A DNA stretch of 60,485 bases from Lysobacter sp. Root690 (GTDB lineage: Bacteria; Pseudomonadota; Gammaproteobacteria; Xanthomonadales; Xanthomonadaceae), in assembly GCF_001427785.1 (NCBI RefSeq), contig NZ_LMHM01000013.1, forward strand, positions 642,807 to 703,291, given 5' to 3'. Numbering within the stretch: the stretch's first letter is position 1; each line of letters opens with the position of its first letter. Below the pieces are notes generated by a model that had not been told where the DNA came from, made no database searches, and saw only the letters and a list, made by a program, of their open reading frames with translations. The translations under genes were made by a program, and so were the position numbers. Shown here piece after piece: positions 17,066 through 25,508 of the stretch.

Positions 17066-17650
17066 ATGAACCGAGTCATCTCGCCGCAGGCGTGGAAGCT
17101 GATAGCGAAAACGCTTGGAGTGGATGAAGCCTGCCTGAGAGCCGTCGCGGTTGTCGAATCGTCCGGCAGCGGATTCATGCGCTCGCCTTCGCAACTTCCC
17201 AAGATCCTTTTCGAAGGCCACGTGTTCCATCGCCAGACCAAGGGACGCTTCGGCGCCAGCCATCCCGGGCTGAGCTACCCACGCTGGGACCGGACCAAGT
17301 ATTCCGGGTCGGTGGCGGGCGAATGGAAGCGGCTCGACGCCGCCATTGCGCTTGACAGCGTCGCCGCCCTGAAGTCCGCGAGCTGGGGCGCGTTCCAGAT
17401 CATGGGTTTCAACTACGCCATGTGCGGATTCGACGATGTCGATGGCTTTGTTGCCGCACACAAGGACAGCGCGGACGCCCAGTTGGCCGCGTTCGCCCGC
17501 TTTATCTCCCGCCCGAGATTCCTCAATGCATTGCGGAACCGGAATTGGGAAGGCTTCGCGGCGGCGTACAACGGGCCGGGTTTCGCGAAGAATCGCTATG
17601 ACACCAAGCTCGCGAATGCCTATGCGCGGTTCGCCAACCCGAACCACTGA
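17066..17650 (+). CDS. N-acetylmuramidase-family peptidoglycan hydrolase (DUF3380-like)
   Basis: 194 residues matching the N-acetylmuramidase domain found in phage endolysins and in bacterial lytic enzymes. The probable catalytic Glu is E31 in VVESSGSGF. Further family features are LPKILFEGHVFHRQTKG, SWGAFQIMGFNY and AAYNGPGF. It presumably cleaves the MurNAc-GlcNAc bond. No signal peptide or membrane anchor is seen, so it needs a separate export or release route. It is followed 65 bases later by an exported membrane protein. No other phage genes are adjacent, so a prophage is not supported. Confidence 0.85.
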   Translation: MNRVISPQAWKLIAKTLGVDEACLRAVAVVESSGSGFMRSPSQLPKILFEGHVFHRQTKGRFGASHPGLSYPRWDRTKYSGSVAGEWKRLDAAIALDSVAALKSASWGAFQIMGFNYAMCGFDDVDGFVAAHKDSADAQLAAFARFISRPRFLNALRNRNWEGFAAAYNGPGFAKNRYDTKLANAYARFANPNH

Positions 17651-17715
17651 CCGCATCGCCCTGGTTGCCGGGGTGTCAGGGAATTCTCCTTCAAGGATTC
17701 GCGCGGATAACGATC

Positions 17716-18996
17716 ATGTCGAACAGGATTTCACATCAGCTCGCTTTCGCGCCTGTACTGGCGCTGGTGTTCTTTTGCGCGACATTCCACCCGGCTTGCG
17801 CGCAGGTCTCCGATACGCGGGGCGTCGCGACATCCACCGGCGCGATTGCGGCCACCACGGAAAATGCAAACTCGGGCAATTCCGCGCCGGCGCCGATAGC
17901 GATCCCGAAAGTGACCGGCGTCGACGAAATCATCGAACTCAACGATATCGCCAGGGTCACGGTGGCGAACTTGAAAGAGTGGTCGGCCACCAACGACCCG
18001 GCCAAGCTCGTTCCTTTCATCGACGGAAGGGCGATTCGCGGCAACTACCCGGAGGAAGTCCACCCGCGTAACGGCCGTCTTTTTTTCCATCTGAAGATCA
18101 AGCCCGAGAACACCGAACTGTGGACGGATCTGCTCGGCGCGCCGGGGAGCATCCAACGGCCGGTCAGATTCAGCGTCGGACTGGAGGATCGTTCGCCGTT
18201 CGAAACCATCTACGACGAACGCAATCCGATCCAGATGGTCATCATCTCTCCCGTGTACGGCGTGATCGCGGCGATCGTTGCTTTGCTCACTCTGGTGCTG
18301 TTCGTCCGGCTGGCGCGCAAGACCAGCATCATTCGCGACCCGGGCTCCGATCCGGCCTGCGGACGGGCCAAGGCCTACAACCTGGGCCGCACCCAGATGG
18401 CGTTCTGGTTCTTTCTTATCTACGTCTCTTACCTGGTGATCTGGCTGGTCACCGACCGGCTCGACACGATCACCGCATCGCTGCTCGGACTGATGGGGAT
18501 CAGCGCCGGCACGGCGTTGAGCGAAGCGTTGATCGATTCCGGCAAGAGCACTGCTCGCCTGGAACAGCGACGCGGGCTGTGGGCGGAACGACAAGCGCTG
18601 GAGCAGACCGTCGCCGACTTGCAATCCAGGCGCGCCGCGCTGGACTTGGGAGCCCCGGGGTCGCCCGACGACCTGGCCCATCGCGACAACCTCGACAAGC
18701 AGATTCAACAGGCGCGAATGCGGATCGCCCAGACCGAGCAGCAGTTGTCATCGCTGGAGTCGACGAAATCGGCGCGGGCGACACGCGGATTTCTTCGCGA
18801 CGTGATGGCCGATCGCCATGGCTACTCCTTCCATCGCTTCCAGATTTTCGCCTGGACGATCGTGCTTGGAATCATGTTCATGTCGTCGGTCTACAACAAC
18901 CTGAGCATGCCGGAATTCAGCGCCACGCTGTTGGGACTGATGGGCTTGAGTTCCGGTACCTATATCGGATTCAAGTTTCCCGAGAAGCAGGAATAG
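17716..18996 (+). CDS. Exported polytopic membrane protein with internally duplicated TM module, unknown function
   Basis: 426 residues starting at the ATG at 17716. The signal peptide ends near HPACAQ (residue 30), and the next ~140 residues form a periplasmic domain. Membrane segments lie near 175-198, 228-247, 252-268, 375-393 and 400-418. A coiled-coil-like charged stretch (about 278-350) sits between two repeats of the same module. The motif LLGLMGISAGT (256-266) recurs as LLGLMGLSSGT (405-415), each after an R-x-Q-x3-W helix start. The gene lies between the muramidase and the helical protein, so a joint envelope role is possible, but the family is not recognised. Confidence 0.8.
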   Translation: MSNRISHQLAFAPVLALVFFCATFHPACAQVSDTRGVATSTGAIAATTENANSGNSAPAPIAIPKVTGVDEIIELNDIARVTVANLKEWSATNDPAKLVPFIDGRAIRGNYPEEVHPRNGRLFFHLKIKPENTELWTDLLGAPGSIQRPVRFSVGLEDRSPFETIYDERNPIQMVIISPVYGVIAAIVALLTLVLFVRLARKTSIIRDPGSDPACGRAKAYNLGRTQMAFWFFLIYVSYLVIWLVTDRLDTITASLLGLMGISAGTALSEALIDSGKSTARLEQRRGLWAERQALEQTVADLQSRRAALDLGAPGSPDDLAHRDNLDKQIQQARMRIAQTEQQLSSLESTKSARATRGFLRDVMADRHGYSFHRFQIFAWTIVLGIMFMSSVYNNLSMPEFSATLLGLMGLSSGTYIGFKFPEKQE

Positions 18997-19360
18997 CGAT
19001 CGGGCCATGGCGGGCGCGAGCCCTAGCCGAAGCAGGGGGTTGGATTCCAGCTGTCGGTCGAGTAACCGCCAGTTTCCCGATCTATTCGAGCGGCAACATC
19101 CGTTCCGATTTCACATCGGCGCGGTCGCGACGTTTAACAAAAGAGCGGCTCAAGCCAGGAGGGAGTGAGGCTGCCGCCACGTCGACGTGCGATTGATCGC
19201 ACGGATCCAAGCCTGACGAAGCGTCGCATCGGGGCCGCGGCGCGATCAGGCGCGCCAGGCATGTAGTGCCGGCATGACCGCGAACAGAACCGAACAGATC
19301 ACGCCGGTGCGCGGCGCCTCTTGTGCGCCGCGCGCTCATATACCACGAAGGAGACATGCA
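18997..19360. other. 364-base interval without a gene
   Basis: No protein-coding candidate was found. A strong ribosome-binding site (GAAGGAGA, 19347-19354) for the next gene lies at its end. Confidence 0.5.
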
Positions 19361-20020
19361 ATGGGATGGGAAAACGTTTATCCGAGCAACGCCAAGGGAA
19401 AGACTCCGTTGCGGAATTTCAGCATCAAGGCCCTGGTATACGACAACCTCAAGCGGGTCCAGGACATTCCCGCCGACCAGTGGACGGCGCAGATCAACAC
19501 GTCGGTTCAGCAGACCCTGCAACAGCCCTACATGAACAACATGCAGAAGTGCGCCAAGTGCGTCGCTCTGGTCTGGGGTGTGTACGGTCAGATGCATGCG
19601 CAAAGGGAGTCGATGGGGGAACTGGTCAAAGCGATGACCGCCTTCGTTCCGACTTCGGGCCCCGCCAGCGTCGGCGATTTGATCTCGATGGCGGCGGAAG
19701 TCGCCAAGGATTACATCGGAAGCTACCGCAATGCGGTCAACTCACAGATCCAGGCCCGCGCGTTGTCGCAGGAGCAGTTGGCCATTCTGGGAATGTTGAA
19801 TCCCGCGGCGTGGAAGCAAGACGAAACCCTCGCGCAGTGGGCGGAGCAGTTGCTGGATATCGGCGAGTACGGAATACGGTTCGTGCAGTCGGGTGATAAC
19901 GCAGGCAGCATCGATCAGGTCAATGTCGACGCGATGGAGGAATACATCCGCGTCGTGCGTCCGATGCTTTATCTGTATCGCCAGAAGTACGGCACGCTCA
20001 AGTTGACGTCCGTGGTGTAA
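19361..20020 (+). CDS. Helical protein of unknown function
   Basis: 219 residues, start at the ATG at 19361 after GAAGGAGA. Upstream in-frame codons to 19274 give Arg-rich sequence and lie before the ribosome-binding site. The protein looks soluble and alpha-helical, with a CAKC pair near residue 65 and a C-terminal helix EEYIRVVRPMLYLYRQKYG. It is downstream of the muramidase and membrane-protein genes on the same strand. A GC-rich hairpin (20132-20151, CCGGGCC/GGCCCGG) follows and may end the transcript. Function unknown. Confidence 0.72.
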   Translation: MGWENVYPSNAKGKTPLRNFSIKALVYDNLKRVQDIPADQWTAQINTSVQQTLQQPYMNNMQKCAKCVALVWGVYGQMHAQRESMGELVKAMTAFVPTSGPASVGDLISMAAEVAKDYIGSYRNAVNSQIQARALSQEQLAILGMLNPAAWKQDETLAQWAEQLLDIGEYGIRFVQSGDNAGSIDQVNVDAMEEYIRVVRPMLYLYRQKYGTLKLTSVV

Positions 20021-20569
20021 CGCGGGTCCAGGCACAAGCGTCATTCGAAGGCTCATCAGCTCAGTGAGAGTGCCGCCAAGCACGGCGTCTTCTCGAAAGA
20101 TCGGACGGGATTGACATAGTAGTAAGCAGCGCCGGGCCACGGAAGGCCCGGTCTGTTAACTGCGAGAGCTATCCCGCATCCAGCCGCGGCGATAGTTGCC
20201 GGCTTGCGGCGAGCGCCGACACTCGATCCGCTTGACTTCGGCCTGTTGCGTTCGGGATTACGTTCCAGCGCGGGCCGACCGTTTCCGGCCACCTGAGGGC
20301 CCGATACTCGCTTGAAATCGTGGAGCAGCGGTCACGTCCGCGCCGCACTCGATATGCCGGCCTCAGGACGAGTCCGTGCGTCCGCGAGTTGTCGCTTGCC
20401 CGATGTCGCACCGTTCGCGGGCGGTTTCGCTCCGGTTATCGCCGGCTCCGTCGCATCGGCCCCTCCCGAATACTCCGACCCGCAAGTTAGTATCGCGGCC
20501 ATGCGACCATTTGCCCCGTTCGCTCATCCATGGCAATACGGCCGCCCTTCGCGGCCCGGGGAGAAAGGG
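20021..20569. other. 549-base interval with one possible terminator hairpin
   Basis: The stem CCGGGCC/GGCCCGG at 20132-20151, followed by TCTGTT, could be a weak terminator for the preceding gene. The rest shows only frames without codon bias. GAGAAAGGG before 20570 is the likely ribosome-binding site of the next gene. Confidence 0.4.
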
Positions 20570-22852
20570 ATGCTTCGCGCTGTCGCGGTTTGTCTTGTAG
20601 TGCTGTCGTTGCTGTCCGGCCCGGCGTTCGCCGCCTCGGACTATCCGTTCCCCGCCACCGCGATCGACGACCGCGCCGAGCTGGATCGGGCCATGCCCAA
20701 GCTCGCCGGGCAGGTTCTGGCCGATTACACCGATGCCGATCGGGTTCGCTACCTGGGCAATGCCGCGCGCTTGCAGATCGTCGCCGGGCAGTACCCGCAG
20801 GCGCTGGCGTCGATCGAGGAACTGCGCCGGCTATCGCCGCTCGGCGGGCCGCCGCAGCAGCGCGCGACGATGGCGCAGTACGAGATCTACGCCGCCAGCA
20901 AGCAACTGCAGGCGCGCGAGCGGATCGATTTCGACCCGGCGTTCCGGCGTAGTTTCGAGGCGGCGTTCGGGTCGATGGACGATCGCGCCGCGGCCATCGC
21001 GATACGCGGGTTCGGCGGCGATCAGTTCGACCTGGCCTCGGAGCAGCAGGCGGTGGACGCCGCGCTGTCGGCGCAGAAGGACAAGCCGCGGATCGATCAG
21101 GCGGCCGCGCTGGCGCTGGTTCGCCTGTACTTGATCGCCACGGCCTATCGCGAGTTCAAGGCGCAGGCCGCCGACCTGCTGGCGGCCGACGATGCGCGGC
21201 GTTATCAGATCCAGCGCGATGTCGCGGTGCGCACGCCCGAGGGCGCGACCGTGTGCGCGCTGATCGTGCGCCAGCGTGCCGCGCCGGCCAAGCTGCCCAC
21301 GCTGCTCAACTTCACCATCTACGCCAATCCGGCGACGATGCTCAACGAAGCGCGGCGCAGCGCGTCGAACGGCTATGCGGGCGTGACCGGGCTCAGTCGC
21401 GGCAAGGGCTGCAGCCCCGATACGCCGGTGCCGTACGAGCACGACGGCACCGATGCGGCGGCGTTGATCGACTGGATCGCGGCGCAGGACTGGAGCGACG
21501 GGCGGGTCGGCATGTTCGGCGGCAGCTACGAGGGCTTTACCCAATGGGCCACGGCCAAGCACCGGCCGAAGGCGCTCAAGGCGATGATGCCGTCGGTGAC
21601 CGGCGCGCCGGGGATCGACGTGCCGATGGAAGGCGGCATCTTCTACGGCTTTCAGCATTACTGGCCGTTCTATGTCGCCAACAACAAGACCTTGGACAAC
21701 GCGCCGTATGAAGACAACTCGCGTTGGCGGCGGATGTTCCGGCAGTGGTATGTGGAAGGCGGCGCCTACCGCGAGCGCGACAAGATCGACGGAACCACCA
21801 ACGTGCTGTATCGGCGCTGGTTGGATCATCCCGACTACGACGCTTATTGGCAGAGCATGATCCCGTATGGCCAGGAGTACGGCGCGATCGATATTCCGGT
21901 GTTGACCACCACCGGGTATTTCGACGGCGCCCAGATCGGCGCGCTGCATCATCTGCGCGAGCATTACCGCTATCGACCCAAGGCCGAGCATTACCTGGTG
22001 GTCGGCCCCTACGATCATTTCAGCGGCCAGCGCGGCACCGTGGTGGCCGGCAACAGCGTGCGCGGTTATACCGTCGATCCGGTCGCGCACATCGACATCG
22101 GCCAGTTGCGCTACCAGTGGTTCGATTACGTGTTCAAGGGCGCGCCCAAGCCGGCGTTGCTGAAGGATCGGATCAACTACGAAGTGATGGGCGCCAATGT
22201 CTGGAAGCACGCGCCGTCGCTGGCGGCGATGGGGCCGCGCCGGTTGCGCCTGCATTTCGGCGCGGCGCGCGAGAACGGCACTTGGACGCTGAGCGAGAAG
22301 GCGGACAAGAACGTGGCGCCGATCGTGCAGACCTTGAATCTGGCCGAGCGTGGCGATGTCGATCGGATCAGTCCGGGCGGCAATGCGGTCGACACGGCCA
22401 TCGACACGGTCGGCAGCGTGGTGTTGGTCAGCGAGCCGTTCGCGCAGGCGGTCGAATACAGCGGTTTGTTCGGCGGGCATCTGGAGCTCAAGACCAACAA
22501 GCGCGATCTCGACCTGCATGTCGATCTGTACGAACTCACCGCGAAAGGCGAGTACGTCGAGTTGGCGCGCTATCAGTCGCGGCTGAGTTACCAAGGGCAT
22601 CGCGAGTATCGCCGCCTGCTCACGCCGGGCCGGCGCGAGCGTTTCGATTTCAGCGCTGGACGACTGGGCAGCCGTCAGTTCCAGCCCGGCAGCCGGGTGG
22701 TGGCGCTGCTGTGGCCGGGCAAGTCGCCGCAGGACCAGATCAATTACGGCAGCGGCAAGGATGTCAGCGATGAGACGCTGGCGGATGCGGGAGAGCCGTT
22801 GCGGATCGAGTGGTTGGGTGCGAGTTGGCTGGAGGTGCCGCTAGCGGAGTAG
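20570..22852 (+). CDS. Secreted CocE/NonD-family hydrolase (S15, X-Pro dipeptidyl-peptidase-like)
   Basis: 760 residues beginning MLRAVAVCLVVLSLLSGPAFA, a cleavable signal peptide, after GAGAAAGGG. An uncharacterised helical region (~30-220) precedes an alpha/beta-hydrolase domain. The nucleophile elbow is GGSYEGF (Ser near 319). Other matches are TTTGYFDGAQIGALHH and VVGPYDHFSGQRG, the latter carrying the probable catalytic His. A C-terminal jelly-roll domain of the CocE type ends the protein. Members hydrolyse esters or amides, including cocaine esterase, alpha-amino-acid ester hydrolase and glutaryl acylases; the substrate here is unknown. The N-terminal extension is longer than in CocE itself. 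Confidence 0.88.
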   Translation: MLRAVAVCLVVLSLLSGPAFAASDYPFPATAIDDRAELDRAMPKLAGQVLADYTDADRVRYLGNAARLQIVAGQYPQALASIEELRRLSPLGGPPQQRATMAQYEIYAASKQLQARERIDFDPAFRRSFEAAFGSMDDRAAAIAIRGFGGDQFDLASEQQAVDAALSAQKDKPRIDQAAALALVRLYLIATAYREFKAQAADLLAADDARRYQIQRDVAVRTPEGATVCALIVRQRAAPAKLPTLLNFTIYANPATMLNEARRSASNGYAGVTGLSRGKGCSPDTPVPYEHDGTDAAALIDWIAAQDWSDGRVGMFGGSYEGFTQWATAKHRPKALKAMMPSVTGAPGIDVPMEGGIFYGFQHYWPFYVANNKTLDNAPYEDNSRWRRMFRQWYVEGGAYRERDKIDGTTNVLYRRWLDHPDYDAYWQSMIPYGQEYGAIDIPVLTTTGYFDGAQIGALHHLREHYRYRPKAEHYLVVGPYDHFSGQRGTVVAGNSVRGYTVDPVAHIDIGQLRYQWFDYVFKGAPKPALLKDRINYEVMGANVWKHAPSLAAMGPRRLRLHFGAARENGTWTLSEKADKNVAPIVQTLNLAERGDVDRISPGGNAVDTAIDTVGSVVLVSEPFAQAVEYSGLFGGHLELKTNKRDLDLHVDLYELTAKGEYVELARYQSRLSYQGHREYRRLLTPGRRERFDFSAGRLGSRQFQPGSRVVALLWPGKSPQDQINYGSGKDVSDETLADAGEPLRIEWLGASWLEVPLAE

Positions 22853-22981
22853 AGGTTGGATCGCACGGTCGCGAGACCCCGCGGCTTGACATGGAACGTC
22901 TCATTCTCTGAGGCATGCAGGGCGCAAAGTCGTGCATGTCGATTCCGTCGACGGCAATGACGCCCAACAGGAGAGTGAGCA

Positions 22982-24193
22982 ATGACCACGAATCTATTCG
23001 CCGAGTCCGATTCCGCGGGCTCGGCGCAGCAAAGCCTGAGCCTGGACGGCGACGGCGTGTCCGTTTCCGTGCTGGATTTTATTCCCGTGGCGCTTCATGC
23101 CGGCATTCGCGCGGCCACCAATACGACCCCATTGCGGGACTACATCGAGGACGCCATCGCCTCGCGTGCCGGCGATGTGTCGATGGAACTGGTGTTCCCG
23201 CCGGGCAGCTACTACCTCGGCGCCAACCCGATCCGCGTCAACCGCAGCAATATCGGTATTGTCGGTCGTTCCGCCGGCCTATCTTCGGATTCGGCCACCG
23301 CGAACCACATCGAGATCGGCGACGGCGTCACTGCGCGGGCGAACATCAACGTGCGCGGACTGACGTTCGAGAAAACGGTGATCTCCACCGGCGGCTATGC
23401 GGTCAGCATGAATCTGGTGACCAACGCCAGGGTCGAGCGCTGCGTCTTCTACGGCAACAACAAGCTCTACGGCGGAGTGAAGTGCCACCGCACCATTCGC
23501 GTCAAGATCATCAACAACGACGGCGAAAATTTCGCGCCTAACGGCAAGGGCGTGCTCTGGACCGGTACCGCGGCCAGTCACAGCATCGATCTGCATGTCC
23601 GCGACAACGAGTTCTATACCATCCCGTCCGGCATCGGCCTGGATGTTCAGGACTATTGCGAAGGCTTGTATTGCCGCCAGAACACGTTCTTCGCTTGCGG
23701 CGCGGCCGGCGTTTCCATTGCCGGCGCGTCCGAGGCGTCGACGTTGCTGTCGTACAAGATCGATCTCAACGATCTGGATTCCTGCGGGTTCGGCATCTAC
23801 AGCAACTACGCCGACAATATGTCCATCGGCGTCAACTGGTTCTCGGCCAATACCTCGGCCAGCATCCGCCTCGACAGCGGGTGCGCCGGAGTGGTGGTGA
23901 CCGGCAATCAGATTTATGGCAACGGCCACGTCGGCATCCAATGCGAGGCGGACGACGTGAACATCGTCGGCAACCTGATCACCGCATGCACGGACGGCGT
24001 GGTACTGGGCGCGGCCTGTGTCGGGGCCACGCTCAGCGGCAACAGCATCAACGGCAACGTGGGGTATGGCGTGAATCTGTTGTCCAATCCGAACAGCGTC
24101 AGCGTGGTGGGCAATGCTGTGCGGTCGAATATCATCGCCAATATCAGTGGTGGGGGTAGTAACTTGAATGTGGTTAGCAATCTGACCGCTTGA
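22982..24193 (+). CDS. Right-handed parallel beta-helix repeat protein (pectate-lyase-like fold)
   Basis: 403 residues, start after AGGAGAG. From about residue 75 it is built of successive coils rich in Asn and Gly with the N-x-F/I-x-G/A pattern (RGLTFEKTVIS, RCVFYGNN, ENTFFACGAAGVSIAG, NQIYGNGHVGIQC, NSINGNVGYGVNL). These features fit a pectate-lyase-superfamily/tailspike-type beta-helix. There is no obvious signal peptide. It could be a polysaccharide-active enzyme or a surface-binding protein; no catalytic residues can be assigned. A clear terminator follows at 24202-24227. Confidence 0.8.
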   Translation: MTTNLFAESDSAGSAQQSLSLDGDGVSVSVLDFIPVALHAGIRAATNTTPLRDYIEDAIASRAGDVSMELVFPPGSYYLGANPIRVNRSNIGIVGRSAGLSSDSATANHIEIGDGVTARANINVRGLTFEKTVISTGGYAVSMNLVTNARVERCVFYGNNKLYGGVKCHRTIRVKIINNDGENFAPNGKGVLWTGTAASHSIDLHVRDNEFYTIPSGIGLDVQDYCEGLYCRQNTFFACGAAGVSIAGASEASTLLSYKIDLNDLDSCGFGIYSNYADNMSIGVNWFSANTSASIRLDSGCAGVVVTGNQIYGNGHVGIQCEADDVNIVGNLITACTDGVVLGAACVGATLSGNSINGNVGYGVNLLSNPNSVSVVGNAVRSNIIANISGGGSNLNVVSNLTA

Positions 24194-24201
24194 AATAAAA
24201 T

Positions 24202-24227
24202 GGGGCGAAATCATCGCCCCCTCTTTT
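24202..24227 (+). terminator. Rho-independent terminator
   Basis: GGGGCGA / TCGCCCC stem with a 5-nt loop followed by CCTCTTTT, eight bases after the beta-helix gene stop. It separates that gene from the convergent pga operon. Confidence 0.8.
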
Positions 24228-24293
24228 CGCGGCATTTGGTGAAGCCATGGCGGATTTCGGCTTCTTCGGGTGGTCTGGTGGTTGGATTTATGT

Positions 24294-25508
24294 TCAGTCC
24301 CGTGGCTTGAACTCCACCGGCACGATCACCACCGCCGCGATCGCCTTGCCGTTGCGCACCGCCGGCGCGAAACGCCAGGTGCGCACGGTGTTGATCGCGG
24401 CGCGGTCGAGATCGCGATGGCCGCTGCGCTTGAGCAGATCGACCTTGAGCGCGCGTCCGGCGGCTGATACCTGTACCTTCAATTTCACCAGGCCGCCTTC
24501 ACGATGACGCTGGGCTTCCAGCGGGTACGGCGGTTTCGGGCTGAATCCGGGCAGCGGGCGCGGTTTGGCGTTGGTGGCAAGGGGCTTGGCGTTCGCGCGG
24601 GTTTTCGTGCGTGAGCGCTCGGTCTCGGCGTTGATGCGCTCGGCTTCGGCTTTTTCCACCGCCGCGGCGATTGCCCTGGCGAGCTTGATCGGTTCGTCGG
24701 ACAGGCGCGCCACCATCGCTTGCGTCTGTTCGGCGAGTTGTTCGGCACTCAACGCGGGCCGATCCATGCCGGGCGTCCCTTCGACGCTGCGCATCGGCGC
24801 GCTGCTCTCGATCTGCCGGTACGCCTGCGACACCAGCAACAGCACGCCGACCACCAGCGCGATCGTGGCCAACGCCAGCACCACCATCCAGCCGTTGCCG
24901 GGAGCGGCCTGACGGGTGAAGCGCGGCATCGGCGCGGTCGGCGGAAACGGTTGCGCGGGCAGGGTCGGCGTCACCGCGGTGACCGACAGCGGCACCGCGT
25001 GGTTCGGGTCCATGTGCAGCACGCTGACGCGGCCGGCGTTGAGCGCCTGCGCGACCTGCGCATCGGCGCCGAGCCCGCGCGCGACTTCATCCAGGCCGAC
25101 TTCGCGTTGTTGCCCGCGCCGCTCACTGCTCTTGGCGGCGAAGCGCCAGCGGTTGTACTCGGCCCAGATCAGCAGCAGCGCGACCACCACGCCGGCGGTG
25201 GCGGGCAGGGCGAGCATCAGGAACGGATCGACCTCGTGCTTGCGCAGGTACAACTCGGAGGCGACGCTGCGGATGCCGAGCAACCACATCAGCAAGGTCA
25301 CCACCGGCGTCCACAGATACAGATACGCCAGCCAGAACGCGCCGGTGATCACGCCCCACATCGTGCGCGGCAACGCGCGCTGCGCGCCGGGTTTCTGGAT
25401 CAGGCGCGAGTCGTGCTTGTGCGCGTTCGGATTGATCTTGACCGGGCGGCCGGAGCCGGTGCCGCCTGCGGCATTGCGAATATCCGTATTCATCTGGTCG
25501 GTACTCAT
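24294..25508 (-). CDS. pgaD: PgaD-like protein fused to a TonB C-terminal domain
   Basis: 404 residues, last gene of the pga operon. Residues ~30-125 match PgaD: a basic cytoplasmic N-terminus, TM helices near 50-78 and 95-117, and a YNRWRF end. PgaD supports the PgaC synthase and takes part in c-di-GMP activation of PNAG synthesis. Usual PgaD proteins are about 140-170 residues. Here a Pro-rich cytoplasmic stretch, a third TM helix (206-228), a charged helical periplasmic spacer and a TonB-type C-terminal domain (~330-404) follow. That domain shows YPLEAQRHREGGLVKLKVQV, DLDRAAINTVRTWRFAPA and a VIVPVEF end. The ATG overlaps the pgaC stop (25505-25508). The frame is continuous, so the fusion looks genuine. 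Confidence 0.85.
   Translation of the reverse strand: MSTDQMNTDIRNAAGGTGSGRPVKINPNAHKHDSRLIQKPGAQRALPRTMWGVITGAFWLAYLYLWTPVVTLLMWLLGIRSVASELYLRKHEVDPFLMLALPATAGVVVALLLIWAEYNRWRFAAKSSERRGQQREVGLDEVARGLGADAQVAQALNAGRVSVLHMDPNHAVPLSVTAVTPTLPAQPFPPTAPMPRFTRQAAPGNGWMVVLALATIALVVGVLLLVSQAYRQIESSAPMRSVEGTPGMDRPALSAEQLAEQTQAMVARLSDEPIKLARAIAAAVEKAEAERINAETERSRTKTRANAKPLATNAKPRPLPGFSPKPPYPLEAQRHREGGLVKLKVQVSAAGRALKVDLLKRSGHRDLDRAAINTVRTWRFAPAVRNGKAIAAVVIVPVEFKPRD

Noticed and set aside
17066-17650. Muramidase as part of a prophage lysis cassette
   Set aside because: No capsid, tail, integrase, holin or spanin genes are near, and the flanks are ordinary chromosomal genes.
24294-25508. PgaD-TonB fusion as two separate genes joined by a frameshift
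   Set aside because: The reading frame is uninterrupted from the PgaD start to the TonB end, with a sensible third TM helix and linker between. No internal start with a ribosome-binding site was evident.
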